A stretch of DNA of 64,000 nt from JAIYDJ01 sp031400505 (GTDB lineage Bacteria > Pseudomonadota > Alphaproteobacteria > Rhodobacterales > Rhodobacteraceae): assembly GCA_031400505.1 (NCBI GenBank), contig JANNPZ010000062.1:1-64000 (forward strand), written 5' to 3'. Shown here piece by piece: positions 34,927-43,723 of this stretch (position 1 is its first letter; each line of letters begins with the position of its first letter). The notes beneath the pieces are model-generated. The model had not been told where the DNA came from. It saw only the letters and a list, made by a program, of their open reading frames with translations, and did not search any database. A program made the translations under genes and the position numbers.

Positions 34927-35427
34927 ATGGCCGATAGTTCCATCACGAGCGACAGCTTGCTGTTTCTGACGGACGAGCAGTTGCGCAAAGGCATCGAGGC
35001 GATGTTCTTTGCCTATCGCGGGTTTACCAGCGACCCGGACCGGATCCTTGAAGGTCTGGACTATGGCCGCGCCCATCATCGGGCGGTGCATTTCATCAAT
35101 CGAAGTCCGGGCACCACGGTCGGCAATCTGCTGGCCATTCTGGGGGTCACCAAACAGTCGCTGAACCGGGTGCTGCGGACCCTGTTCGAAGATGGCATGG
35201 TCGAGGCACGGGTCGGCCAGACCGACAAGCGCGAACGGCATCTGTTCCTGACCGAAAAGGGTGCTGCACTGGAACGCAGTCTGTCGGATGCCCAACGCGC
35301 GCGCATGCGCAGCGCCTACCGCACGGCGGGGCCAGCGGCCGTGCAGGGATTTCGCACTGTTCTGGAAGCGATGATGGACCCCGACCTTCGGCGGCAGTAT
35401 CAGGGACTGAAGGAAAACGGCCTTTGA
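34927..35427 (+). CDS. petP: MarR family regulator, PetP-like
   Basis: 166-residue winged-helix protein: VHFINRSPGTTVGNLLAIL leads into the recognition helix GVTKQSLNRVLRTLFEDGMV and the wing QTDKRERHLFLTEKG. Length and sequence resemble PetP, which in Rhodobacter capsulatus precedes petR. It is 13 b upstream of the response regulator gene here, the same pairing. GAGGATGCC precedes ATG 34927. The symbol rests on memory of that family and synteny. Confidence 0.7.
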   Translation: MADSSITSDSLLFLTDEQLRKGIEAMFFAYRGFTSDPDRILEGLDYGRAHHRAVHFINRSPGTTVGNLLAILGVTKQSLNRVLRTLFEDGMVEARVGQTDKRERHLFLTEKGAALERSLSDAQRARMRSAYRTAGPAAVQGFRTVLEAMMDPDLRRQYQGLKENGL

Positions 35428-35440
35428 CAGGAAATGCGCG

Positions 35441-36175
35441 ATGACAGAGCCCTTGGCACATCTGCTGGTGGTGGACGACGATGAACGCATTCGTGGACTG
35501 TTGCAGAAATTCCTGATCAGGAATGGCTTTCTGGTCTCGACCGCGCGGGACGCGGCTCAGGCCCGGCGCATTCTGACAGGGCTCGATTTTGACATGCTGG
35601 TCATTGACGTGATGATGCCGGGTGAAGACGGCATCAGCCTGACGCGGGCATTGCGCAAACTGCTGTCGGTGCCGATCCTGCTGCTGACGGCGCGGGGCGA
35701 AACGTCAAACCGGATCGAAGGGCTGGAGGCGGGGGCGGACGACTATCTGGTCAAGCCGTTCGAGCCCAAAGAGCTGCTGCTGCGGATCAATGCGATCCTG
35801 CGGCGGGTGCCGTCGGTCATGTCTGCCCCTGCCCCGCCGCGCGCGCTGCATCTGGGTCGGGTTCGCTATGACGTCGACCGGGGCGAGTTGTGGCGCGGGG
35901 CCGAGCAGGTGCGGATGACCACGACCGAAGCGCAACTGATGCGGCTGTTCGCGGCCAGCCCAGGCATGGCGATTTCGCGCGACCGCTTGGTCGGTGACAA
36001 GACTGAAGGCGGTTCTGCGGGCAGTTCGGCAGGCGGGCCGGAGGATACTGGGGCACAGATGCGCGCGGTCGATGTGCAGATCACACGCCTGCGTCGCAAG
36101 ATCGAGGACGATCCGCGTCAGCCACGCTATCTGCAGACCGTGCGCGGTGAAGGGTATCTGTTGCAGCCGGACTAG
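35441..36175 (+). CDS. petR: OmpR-family response regulator, PetR-like
   Basis: 244 residues. Receiver domain: acidic pocket VVDDDE at 9-14, phospho-acceptor Asp in LVIDVMMPGEDG near 56, conserved Thr in LLTARGE and Lys in LVKPFEPKELL. A C-terminal winged helix follows, ending RYLQTVRGEGYLL, with an unusual Gly/Ser-rich insert (GGSAGSSAGGPEDTG) before the recognition helix. No histidine kinase is adjacent. In R. capsulatus petR lies with petABC; here the downstream genes are unrelated. Confidence 0.75.
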   Translation: MTEPLAHLLVVDDDERIRGLLQKFLIRNGFLVSTARDAAQARRILTGLDFDMLVIDVMMPGEDGISLTRALRKLLSVPILLLTARGETSNRIEGLEAGADDYLVKPFEPKELLLRINAILRRVPSVMSAPAPPRALHLGRVRYDVDRGELWRGAEQVRMTTTEAQLMRLFAASPGMAISRDRLVGDKTEGGSAGSSAGGPEDTGAQMRAVDVQITRLRRKIEDDPRQPRYLQTVRGEGYLLQPD

Positions 36176-36214
36176 GTGCGCGGCAGGACTGGAAAGGCCG
36201 GGACTGCGGACAGG

Positions 36215-36263
36215 TGGGGGGCTGTCGGCCCCCCAAAGCCCCCGAGGATGTTTATGAACAGAT
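36215..36263 (+). repeat. GC-hairpin dispersed element, copy 2
   Basis: TGGGGGGC (36215-36222) pairs with GGCCCCCCA (36227-36235) and is followed by AGCCCCCGAGGATGTTTATG and AACAGATGG, the same tail as copies 1 and 3 with a few changes. It lies after petR and just before the deacetylase start, in the sense orientation for both. Confidence 0.7.
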
Positions 36264-36275
36264 GGTGAGGATAGC

Positions 36276-37199
36276 GTGGTTCTGATCTACAGCCATCCCG
36301 ACTTTGCGGGTCATGTCACACCGCAAGGTCACCCCGAGCAGGTGGCACGGCATGCCGCTGTCGAGGCGGGCTTGGCGGATGTCGCAGGCGTTCGGCGCGA
36401 GGCTGCATTGGGCAGCGAGGTGGATGTGTTGCGCTGCCATCCGGCGCAGCATGTTGCGCGGATCAGGGCGGCGGTGCCGCAGTCCGGGTTTGCGGCGCTG
36501 GATGGCGATACGGTTCTGTCGCCGGGGTCGTGGGATGCCGCCATGCGTGCGGTTGGCGGGGCTTGCGCGGCAGTGGATGCGGTGGTGACAGAGGGCGGTC
36601 GCGCGTTTGTCGCCTGCCGCCCACCCGGGCATCACGCGGAAACGGCGACGGCGATGGGGTTTTGCGTCTTCGGCACCGTGGCGATTGCGGCGATGCGCGC
36701 GCTGCAGGTGCATGGGTTGCCGCGGGTCGCTGTGCTCGATTTCGACGTGCATCATGGCAACGGGACGCAGGATCTGCTGTGGGACGAGGCGCGGGCGATG
36801 TTTGTCTCCAGCCATCAGATGCCGCTTTATCCCGGCAGTGGGGCCTCGGGCGAACGGGGCGCGCATGGGCAGATCACCAATTTGCCGCTGCGGGAAGGGA
36901 CTGGCGGTGCCGCGATGCGGGCGGTCTGGGGGCCTGCGTTGTTGCGTGTGGCGGCATTCCGGCCCGAAATGATCCTGATCAGTGCGGGATTTGATGCGCA
37001 TGCGGATGACCCCTTGGGCGGGCTCGGCTGGGAGGTGGCGGACTTCGTCTGGCTGACGCGGGCGATCTGCGATCTGGCCGATCAGGTGTGCGGCGGGCGG
37101 GTGGTATCCTGTCTGGAGGGGGGTTATGATCTGGTGGCGCTGACGGAATGTGTGACGGCGCATGTGACCGAATTGGGAAGGCTTTCCGATGACCGATAA
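36276..37199 (+). CDS. Histone deacetylase family protein (AcuC/AphA-like)
   Basis: 307-residue zinc-dependent deacetylase. Motifs include CRPPGHHAETATAMGFCVF (active-site His pair), VAVLDFDVHHGNGTQDLL (zinc-binding Asp and His) and ILISAGFDAHADDPLG (second zinc Asp). Bacterial members act on acetylated amines or acetyl-lysine proteins. Start GTG 36276 with GAGG upstream. Its 3' end overlaps xseB by 11 b. Confidence 0.9.
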   Translation: MVLIYSHPDFAGHVTPQGHPEQVARHAAVEAGLADVAGVRREAALGSEVDVLRCHPAQHVARIRAAVPQSGFAALDGDTVLSPGSWDAAMRAVGGACAAVDAVVTEGGRAFVACRPPGHHAETATAMGFCVFGTVAIAAMRALQVHGLPRVAVLDFDVHHGNGTQDLLWDEARAMFVSSHQMPLYPGSGASGERGAHGQITNLPLREGTGGAAMRAVWGPALLRVAAFRPEMILISAGFDAHADDPLGGLGWEVADFVWLTRAICDLADQVCGGRVVSCLEGGYDLVALTECVTAHVTELGRLSDDR

Positions 37200-37428
37200 A
37201 CCCGTGGCAGAGATGAGTTTCGAAGAGGCGATGGCGGCGCTGGAGTCGGTGGTGTCTGCGCTGGAGAAGGGCGAAGTGCCGCTGGAGCAGTCGATTGCGC
37301 TTTATGACCGGGGGGCGGCGTTGAAGGCGCATTGCGCGGGCAAGCTGGCCGATGCTGAAATGAAGGTCGAGATGATCCGTGCCGCCGAAGGGCGCGCGGT
37401 GGGGGTGACCCCGGTGGAGGGGATGTGA
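37189..37428 (+). CDS. xseB: Exodeoxyribonuclease VII small subunit
   Basis: 79-residue subunit of exonuclease VII, which degrades single-stranded DNA. MSFEEAMAALESVVSALEKGEVPLEQSIALYDRGAAL-type sequence is diagnostic. xseA is not in the window. It overlaps the deacetylase by 11 b and ispA by 4 b (GTGA). Confidence 0.95.
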   Translation: MTDKPVAEMSFEEAMAALESVVSALEKGEVPLEQSIALYDRGAALKAHCAGKLADAEMKVEMIRAAEGRAVGVTPVEGM

Positions 37429-38294
37429 GCTTTCAGGCGGCACTGGCGCGGGCGGCGGGTCTGGTGCAGGGGCGGCTGGACGCGGCCATGGCAGGGTTCT
37501 CCGACGTGCCGGTGGTGCAGGCGATGCGCTACGGCGCACAGGGCGGCAAGCGGTTGCGCGGGTTTCTGGTACTTGAATCCGCCGCAATGCTGGGAGTTTC
37601 GCCCGAGCGCGCGGTGGCGGCGGCAGCGGCGGTCGAGGCGTTGCATGCCTATTCTCTGATCCATGATGATCTGCCGTGTATGGACGACGACGATCTGCGG
37701 CGCGGGTTGCCCACGGTGCATGTGAAATGGGACGAGGCGGTGGCGGTTCTGGCCGGGGATGCCTTGCAGACGCTGGCGTTTCAGTTGCTGTGCGATCCGG
37801 CGCTGGGGTCGGGCGAGGTGCGGGTCGCGCTGGTGGCGGGGCTGGCGCAGGCGTCTGGCGCGCAGGGCATGGTGCTGGGGCAAGCGCTTGATATTGCGGC
37901 AGAGACGGCTGTGGTGCCCTTGACACTGCCAGAGATAACGCGGTTGCAGGCGGGCAAGACGGGGGCCTTGATCCGCTGGTCGGCGCAGGCGGGCGCGGTG
38001 ATTGCGGGGGCGGACGCAGGCCCATTGGGGGCCTATGCGCAGGCCTTGGGGCTGGCGTTTCAGATTGCCGATGACATTCTGGATGTGACCGGGAATGCGG
38101 CTGCGATGGGCAAGCGGCTGGGCAAGGATGCGGCGGCGGGCAAGGCCACGTTCGTGTCGCTGCTGGGGCTGGAGGCGGCGCAGGCCAAGGCCTGGGGTCT
38201 CGTGGCCGAGGCGGAAAGCCATCTGCGACTCTATGGTGCGGCAGCAGACAACTTGATTGCCGCCGCGCGATTTGTCATCACGCGCGACAGCTAG
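37425..38294 (+). CDS. ispA: Polyprenyl synthetase (farnesyl/geranyl diphosphate synthase)
   Basis: Condenses isopentenyl diphosphate with allylic diphosphates. 289 residues with the first Asp-rich motif DDLPCMDDDDLRRGLPT and the second QIADDILDVTG, plus GGKRLRGFLV near 39-48. Start GTG 37425 overlaps the xseB stop (GTGA). Located 9 b before dxs, the standard alphaproteobacterial isoprenoid operon. Confidence 0.93.
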   Translation: MSFQAALARAAGLVQGRLDAAMAGFSDVPVVQAMRYGAQGGKRLRGFLVLESAAMLGVSPERAVAAAAAVEALHAYSLIHDDLPCMDDDDLRRGLPTVHVKWDEAVAVLAGDALQTLAFQLLCDPALGSGEVRVALVAGLAQASGAQGMVLGQALDIAAETAVVPLTLPEITRLQAGKTGALIRWSAQAGAVIAGADAGPLGAYAQALGLAFQIADDILDVTGNAAAMGKRLGKDAAAGKATFVSLLGLEAAQAKAWGLVAEAESHLRLYGAAADNLIAAARFVITRDS

Positions 38295-38303
38295 GAGCCG
38301 AGC

Positions 38304-40217
38304 ATGACCCACCGCCCGAACACGCCGCTGTTGGATCTGGTCCATCTGCCGTCGGACGTGAAACGCCTGACCGACCCGCAGTTGCGCCAGTTGGCCGACG
38401 AGTTGCGCGCCGAGACGATTTCGGTGGTGTCGGTCACCGGCGGGCATCTGGGCGCGGGGCTGGGCGTGGTCGAGTTGACGGTGGCGCTGCATGCGGTGTT
38501 TGACGCGCCGCGTGACAAGATCATCTGGGACGTGGGCCATCAATGCTATCCGCACAAGATCCTGACGGGGCGGCGCGACCGCATCCGCACGCTGCGCACC
38601 GAAGGCGGGTTGTCGGGGTTCACCAAGCGGTCGGAATCGCCGTTCGATCCGTTCGGCGCGGCGCATAGCAGCACCTCGATCAGTGCGGCGTTGGGGTTTG
38701 CTTGTGCCGCCGATCTTGGCGGCAGCCCGGGCGATGCGGTGGCGGTGATCGGGGACGGGTCGATGTCGGCGGGCATGGCCTATGAGGCGATGAACAATGC
38801 TGGCCATCTGAAAAAGCGCCTGTTCGTGATCCTGAACGATAACGAGATGTCGATTGCCCCGCCGGTGGGGGCGATGTCGGCCTATCTCAGCCGTTTGTAT
38901 GCCGAGGCTCCGTTTCAGGAATTGAAATCGGCGGCCAAGGGCATGGTCAGCCTGCTGCCCGAGCCGTTTCAGGAGGGCGCGCGGCGGGCGAAAGAGATGC
39001 TGAAGGCGGCGGCTGTCGGCGGCACTCTGTTCGAGGAGTTGGGGTTTTCCTATATCGGTCCGATTGACGGGCATGATCTGGATCAGCTCTTGCCCGTCCT
39101 GCGCACGGTCCATGCCCGCGCGACGGGGCCGATGCTGATCCATGTGCTGACCAAGAAGGGCAAGGGCTATGCCCCCGCCGAAACCGCCCGCGACAGGGGC
39201 CATGCGACGGGCAAGTTCGACGTGCTGACCGGGGCGCAAGTGAAATCCACCCCCAATGCGCCGGCCTATACCCGCGTGTTCGCACAATCCCTGCTGGCTT
39301 GCGCCGAAGACGATCCCCGCATCGTGGCGGTGACGGCGGCGATGCCGGAGGGCACCGGGCTCGATATGTTCGCCAGCCGGTTTCCCAAACGGTGCTTTGA
39401 TGTGGGGATTGCCGAGCAACACGCTGTCACCTTCAGTGCGGCCTTGGCGGCGGGGGGGATGCGGCCGTTTTGCGCGCTCTATTCGACCTTTCTGCAGCGT
39501 GGCTATGATCAGGTCGTGCATGACGTGGCCATTCAACGTCTGCCGGTGCGCTTTGCCATCGACCGGGCGGGGTTGGTGGGGGCGGATGGCGCGACCCATG
39601 CGGGGGCGTTCGACGTGGCGTTTCTGGCCAACCTGCCGGGGTTTGTCGTGATGGCGGCGGCGGACGAGGCCGACCTTGTGCATATGGTCGCAACGGCAGC
39701 CGCGCATGACGCAGGGCCGATTGCCTTTCGTTATCCGCGCGGCGAGGGCGTGGGCGTCGAGATGCCCGCGCGCGGTGTGCCGCTGGCCATCGGTCGGGGG
39801 CGGGTGTTGCGCGAAGGAAGCCGCGTGGCGCTCTTGTCGTTCGGCACGCGGCTGGCCGAGGTTGCGAAGGCCGCCGAGGCGCTGGCGGCGCGGGGTGTGT
39901 CCTGCACGGTGGCCGATGCACGGTTCGCAAAGCCCCTTGACCGGGATCTGATCCTAAACCTCGCGCGCCACCACGAGGCACTGATCACCATCGAAGAGGG
40001 TGCTGTGGGCGGTTTTGGCAGCCATGTGGCGCAGCTGCTGGCCGAAGAAGGCGTGTTCGACCGGGGGCTGAAATACCGCAGCATGGTGCTGCCCGACGTC
40101 TTCATCGATCAGGCCAGTCCCGAGGCGATGTACCGGGTGGCCGGCATGGAAGCGGGCCAGATCGAGGCGCGGGTGCTGGGGGTTCTGGGCGTGGCTGTGG
40201 TGGGGATGCGGGCGTGA
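38304..40217 (+). CDS. dxs: 1-deoxy-D-xylulose-5-phosphate synthase
   Basis: Thiamine-diphosphate enzyme that starts the MEP isoprenoid pathway from pyruvate and glyceraldehyde 3-phosphate. 637 residues, full length. DVGHQCYPHKILTGR and the ThDP motif GDGSMSAGMAYEAMNNAG are in the N-terminal domain; the catalytic Glu region is DVGIAEQHAVTFSAALA, and YPRGEGVG and GAVGGFGSHVAQLL follow. Its last codons overlap the mrr start (GTGA at 40214-40217). Confidence 0.97.
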   Translation: MTHRPNTPLLDLVHLPSDVKRLTDPQLRQLADELRAETISVVSVTGGHLGAGLGVVELTVALHAVFDAPRDKIIWDVGHQCYPHKILTGRRDRIRTLRTEGGLSGFTKRSESPFDPFGAAHSSTSISAALGFACAADLGGSPGDAVAVIGDGSMSAGMAYEAMNNAGHLKKRLFVILNDNEMSIAPPVGAMSAYLSRLYAEAPFQELKSAAKGMVSLLPEPFQEGARRAKEMLKAAAVGGTLFEELGFSYIGPIDGHDLDQLLPVLRTVHARATGPMLIHVLTKKGKGYAPAETARDRGHATGKFDVLTGAQVKSTPNAPAYTRVFAQSLLACAEDDPRIVAVTAAMPEGTGLDMFASRFPKRCFDVGIAEQHAVTFSAALAAGGMRPFCALYSTFLQRGYDQVVHDVAIQRLPVRFAIDRAGLVGADGATHAGAFDVAFLANLPGFVVMAAADEADLVHMVATAAAHDAGPIAFRYPRGEGVGVEMPARGVPLAIGRGRVLREGSRVALLSFGTRLAEVAKAAEALAARGVSCTVADARFAKPLDRDLILNLARHHEALITIEEGAVGGFGSHVAQLLAEEGVFDRGLKYRSMVLPDVFIDQASPEAMYRVAGMEAGQIEARVLGVLGVAVVGMRA

Positions 40218-41137
40218 CAATTCCGCCCTATCAGGAACTGATGCTGCCGATGCTGCGGTTGGTAGCCGAGGGACACGCGACCATTGCCGACTGCGAATCG
40301 CATCTGCGCCGTCAGTTCAGCATTTCTGACGACGAGGCGGCCGCACTGCTGCCAAGTGGCAAACAGACCTATCTTTCCAATCGCGCGCATTGGGCGCGCA
40401 GCTATCTGTCGCAGGCCGGGCTGGTCGAGGCTGTCAAACGGGGCAGCTACCGTATCAGCACACTCGGAAAGCAACTACTTGCCACCAACCCGGCAGCAAT
40501 CAATAACGAAACTCTTCGACAGTTTCCGAAGTTCATGGAATTTGTCTCCCGCTCTCAGCCAAAATCGTTGGACCCCAATGCGATTGCTCTCCAGCCAACT
40601 GCCCCGAAATTCGACACACCCGACGATTTGATTGCAAATGCTCATTCACAAATCGAAAACGCGCTCGTCACTGACCTGCTGGAAGCCGTTCAAGCCCTAT
40701 CACCGACTCGATTTGAGCAACTGATTGTCGATCTCCTCCTCGCCATGGGCTACGGCGGCGGGGATCAATCGATGGGAGAGCGGATCGGCAAATCCGGTGA
40801 CGGCGGGATTGACGGGATCATCAACGAAGACGCACTGGGGCTCGATGCCGTCTACATTCAGGCCAAACGCTATGCCCCCGACAACAAGGTGGGACGGCCC
40901 GCGTTGCAGGCCTTTGTCGGGTCATTGACCGGCGAGGGGGCGAACAAGGGCGTCTTTGTCACCACCTCGGATTTCTCGAAAGAGGCGCGGGACTATCTGA
41001 CGCGGGTCCAGCACCGCATCGTGCTGATCAATGGCGACCGGCTGGCGCGGTTGATGATTGCGCATGAGGTGGGGGTGCGGGCGCGCAAGACCTATGTTCT
41101 GCGCTCCGTCGACGAGGATTACTTCATCACCGACTAG
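40214..41137 (+). CDS. mrr: Mrr-type restriction endonuclease (type IV)
   Basis: Cuts modified DNA and is linked to SOS induction in E. coli. 307 residues: an N-terminal winged helix (Mrr_N, residues 1-95), a linker, and a C-terminal PD-(D/E)XK nuclease with Glu168, GDGGIDG (Asp200) and VYIQAKRY (Gln216, Lys218), then VGRPALQAFVGSL. Start GTG 40214 overlaps the dxs stop. Bases about 40480-40700 are visibly richer in A/T than neighbouring genes, suggesting acquisition. Confidence 0.9.
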   Translation: MTIPPYQELMLPMLRLVAEGHATIADCESHLRRQFSISDDEAAALLPSGKQTYLSNRAHWARSYLSQAGLVEAVKRGSYRISTLGKQLLATNPAAINNETLRQFPKFMEFVSRSQPKSLDPNAIALQPTAPKFDTPDDLIANAHSQIENALVTDLLEAVQALSPTRFEQLIVDLLLAMGYGGGDQSMGERIGKSGDGGIDGIINEDALGLDAVYIQAKRYAPDNKVGRPALQAFVGSLTGEGANKGVFVTTSDFSKEARDYLTRVQHRIVLINGDRLARLMIAHEVGVRARKTYVLRSVDEDYFITD

Positions 41138-41290
41138 CGGCTTTGCGCAGTGGGGTGACCCCTGCCCTGCCCTGCCGGTTCGCAGCTGGCGTCAAAACCA
41201 TGCTCATTCTTGCGTGTACCGCGTGACACACTGTTGCGCGACGCCAATCCTGCGGTAGCGTGGCCGACACCCAAGCATCGGAGCGCGCCC

Positions 41291-42652
41291 GTGACCTCAA
41301 CGACAGTAACCCTAAGGTCCACCTTGCGCTACGTCATCGCGGGCGGGCCGTCGAAAGATGGCATGCCTGCGCGCGTGCTGGCCGAGCTTGATGCACGAGA
41401 GGCTGCGGCAGAGCGGCTGATCGGCTGGGCACAGTTGTTCGTCGTGGTGTTCTTTGCCTCGCTCTACTCCATCGCGCCACGCGCGACCGGGGCGACGGGC
41501 GCGAATTTCGTGCCTCTTGCGTTGGCGGGGTACTTTGCCTTTACCGTGTTGCGATTGGGGCTGTCGTACCGGGTGACGCTGCCGGAATGGTTCTTGCTGA
41601 TCTCGATCGGGGTCGATGTGGCGCTGATCTGCGGGCTGATCTTTTCGTTTCATCTGCAATACGACCAGCCGGCGGCGTTTTATCTAAAGGCGCCGACGCT
41701 GCTTTACATCTTCATCTTTGTCGGTGTGCGCACCCTGCGGGTCGATCCGCGGTTCGTTCTGACCACCGGGATCGCCTTTGCTGCGGGCTGGCTTGGTCTG
41801 GTCAGCTATGCGCTGATTACCGACATGGGCGAAATGCGGATCACACGCGACTTCGTGGCCTACCTTACCTCGAACAGCATCCTTATCGGGGCAGAGATTG
41901 ACAAAATGCTGACCATCCTTGGTGTCACAGGCATCCTGACGATTGCGCTTTATCGCGGACGGCAGGTTCTGTTCGATGCGGTCAAAAGCAACGCGGCCGA
42001 ACAGGACCTGCGGCAGTTCTTTGCGGCGGATGTCGCGCAGTCGATCACCGGGGCAGAAAGCCAGCCCCACGCGAGCAAAGGCGAGGTTCGCGACGTGGCC
42101 ATCCTGTTCGTCGATGTGCGCGGCTTTACCCGTACCGCCGAAACGCTGCCACCGGATGCGGTGATCGCCATTCTAACGCGCTATCACGAGGTGGCGCTGC
42201 ACGAGATAGAACGGCACGGCGGGCAGGTGGACAAGTTTATGGGCGACGGCATTCTGGCGACTTTCGGCGCGGTGCAAGACTGCGCGACCTATGCCGCCGA
42301 CGCCCTGCGGGCAGCGCAGGCAGTGATTTCGGCAATGGCCGCCGCCGAACCCGACTTTGCCGCGCTGGGATGGCCGCGCCGTTTCGACATCGGCGCGTCA
42401 GCGTCTTGCGGCACGGTGACGGTCGGCGTCGTTGGTGCGCGCGGTCGGCTGGAGTTTACCGTGATCGGCAACGCCGTGAACCTCGCGGCCAAGCTGGAGG
42501 CTGCCAACAAACCGCAAGGTACCCGCGCGCTGACCGACGGCGAAACATATGGGCTTGCCCAGGCGCAGGGCTATGACGTGTCATTGCCGGTGCGCCCGCA
42601 GCAAACCCTGGCCGGATTGCCCCGCCCGGTGGATGTGGCGGTGCTGGCCTAG
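41291..42652 (+). CDS. Class III adenylate cyclase with N-terminal membrane domain
   Basis: 453 residues from GTG 41291 (GGAG 7 b upstream). About six membrane segments occupy residues 45-225, then a short linker and the catalytic domain. Metal-binding Asp275 (FVDVRGFTR) and Asp319 (KFMGDG) and adenine-selecting Lys315 are present. The second purine-contact position is Thr390 (FTVIG), as in class IIIb. Asn397 is kept, but the transition-state Arg is Lys401 (NLAAKLE). Probably makes cAMP; activity may be altered. It overlaps convergent yghU by 4 b. Confidence 0.85.
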   Translation: MTSTTVTLRSTLRYVIAGGPSKDGMPARVLAELDAREAAAERLIGWAQLFVVVFFASLYSIAPRATGATGANFVPLALAGYFAFTVLRLGLSYRVTLPEWFLLISIGVDVALICGLIFSFHLQYDQPAAFYLKAPTLLYIFIFVGVRTLRVDPRFVLTTGIAFAAGWLGLVSYALITDMGEMRITRDFVAYLTSNSILIGAEIDKMLTILGVTGILTIALYRGRQVLFDAVKSNAAEQDLRQFFAADVAQSITGAESQPHASKGEVRDVAILFVDVRGFTRTAETLPPDAVIAILTRYHEVALHEIERHGGQVDKFMGDGILATFGAVQDCATYAADALRAAQAVISAMAAAEPDFAALGWPRRFDIGASASCGTVTVGVVGARGRLEFTVIGNAVNLAAKLEAANKPQGTRALTDGETYGLAQAQGYDVSLPVRPQQTLAGLPRPVDVAVLA

Positions 42653-43521
42653 TCGGCCTTTGCCAATTTGTCCTGCGTCTGCGTGTCAAAATCGCCTGCA
42701 TCATGGCGTTCAAGCAGCTGCATCGCAGGCTCGCCGAACGACCGGTTCACCATGCGGCCGCGTAGAACGGCCGGGCGCGCGTCGATCTTTTCGGCCCAGG
42801 CCAGCACGTGCTTGTACGAGGTGACACTCAGAAACTCGGCGGCGTTGTACTGCCGCCCCAGCACCAACTGCCCATACCAGGCCCAGATCGCGATATCGGC
42901 GATCGAATAATCGTCCCCCGCAATCCAGGGCCGGGTGGCAAGCAACTGGTCCAGCACGTCAAGCTGGCGCTTCGTTTCCATCGCAAAGCGGTTGATCGGA
43001 TATTCCATTTTGTAAGGCGCATAAGCGTAGAAATGCCCGAACCCGCCTCCCAGATAGGGAGCCGATCCCATCTGCCAGAACAGCCACGACAGGCATTCGG
43101 TGCGCGCCACCAGATCCGTGGGCATCAGCGCCCCGAACTTCTCGGCCAAGTACACAAGGATCGCGCCCGATTCGAAGACCCGCTGCGGCGGGGTCACCGA
43201 ATGATCCATCAGCGCGGGGATTTTTGAATTCGGGTTCACGCCGACAAAGCCCGAACCGAACTGATCGCCCTTGCCGATGTTGATCAGCCAGGCGTCATAT
43301 TCCGCCCTGGCATGGCCCAAGCTGAGCAATTCCTCAAGCATCACCGTCACTTTCACCCCGTTGGGCGTGGCAAGCGAGTAAAGCTGCAATGGATGCTTGC
43401 CGACCTGCAAGGTCGCATCATGGGTTGCCCCTGCAATGGGTCGGTTGGTGCTGGCAAACTGCCCGCCGTTTTCTTTGTCCCAGGTCCAGACGGCGGGCGG
43501 GGTATAGGCTGGTTCGGTCAT
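42649..43521 (-). CDS. yghU: YghU-type glutathione-dependent disulfide-bond oxidoreductase
   Basis: GST-fold enzyme that binds two glutathiones and reduces disulfides or peroxides. 290 residues with the characteristic long N-terminal arm (YTPPAVWTWDKENGGQFASTNRP-type), LYSLATPNGVKVTVMLEE, NPNSKIPALMD and ESGAILVYLAEKFG-like sequence. Convergent with the cyclase, overlapping by 4 b. Confidence 0.9.
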   Translation of the reverse strand: MTEPAYTPPAVWTWDKENGGQFASTNRPIAGATHDATLQVGKHPLQLYSLATPNGVKVTVMLEELLSLGHARAEYDAWLINIGKGDQFGSGFVGVNPNSKIPALMDHSVTPPQRVFESGAILVYLAEKFGALMPTDLVARTECLSWLFWQMGSAPYLGGGFGHFYAYAPYKMEYPINRFAMETKRQLDVLDQLLATRPWIAGDDYSIADIAIWAWYGQLVLGRQYNAAEFLSVTSYKHVLAWAEKIDARPAVLRGRMVNRSFGEPAMQLLERHDAGDFDTQTQDKLAKAD

Positions 43522-43671
43522 CTGAGGGGTCTCGCGTCATTGGTTGCGTTCGCCGCAGACTACTCGTCCGCCCGAACAACGCCAGAGCGAACCATCCTGC
43601 ATCCGCGCACACCACACCCATCGCTCTTGCGCCGATGCAGAGCAAGTCCGCAAGATCCTTCCCGCTTTCTC

Positions 43672-43720
43672 CTTGGCACGAATATCCCGCGGGGGGCGCG
43701 GGGGGTGTGAAACCCCCCGC
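43672..43720 (-). repeat. GC-hairpin dispersed element, copy 3 (inverted)
   Basis: Read on the minus strand: hairpin GCGGGGGGT / ACCCCCCGC (43720-43698) followed by GCCCCCCGCGGGATATTCGT and GCCAAGG. It begins 3 b after the stop of the minus-strand epimerase gene and points toward yghU, so it keeps the same relation to gene direction as copies 1 and 2. Confidence 0.75.
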
Positions 43721-43723
43721 TCC

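Noticed and set aside
37302..39707. 801-codon minus-strand frame opposite ispA and dxs
   Set aside because: Shadow frame of two clearly recognised enzymes; low-complexity Arg/His/Pro composition and no domain.
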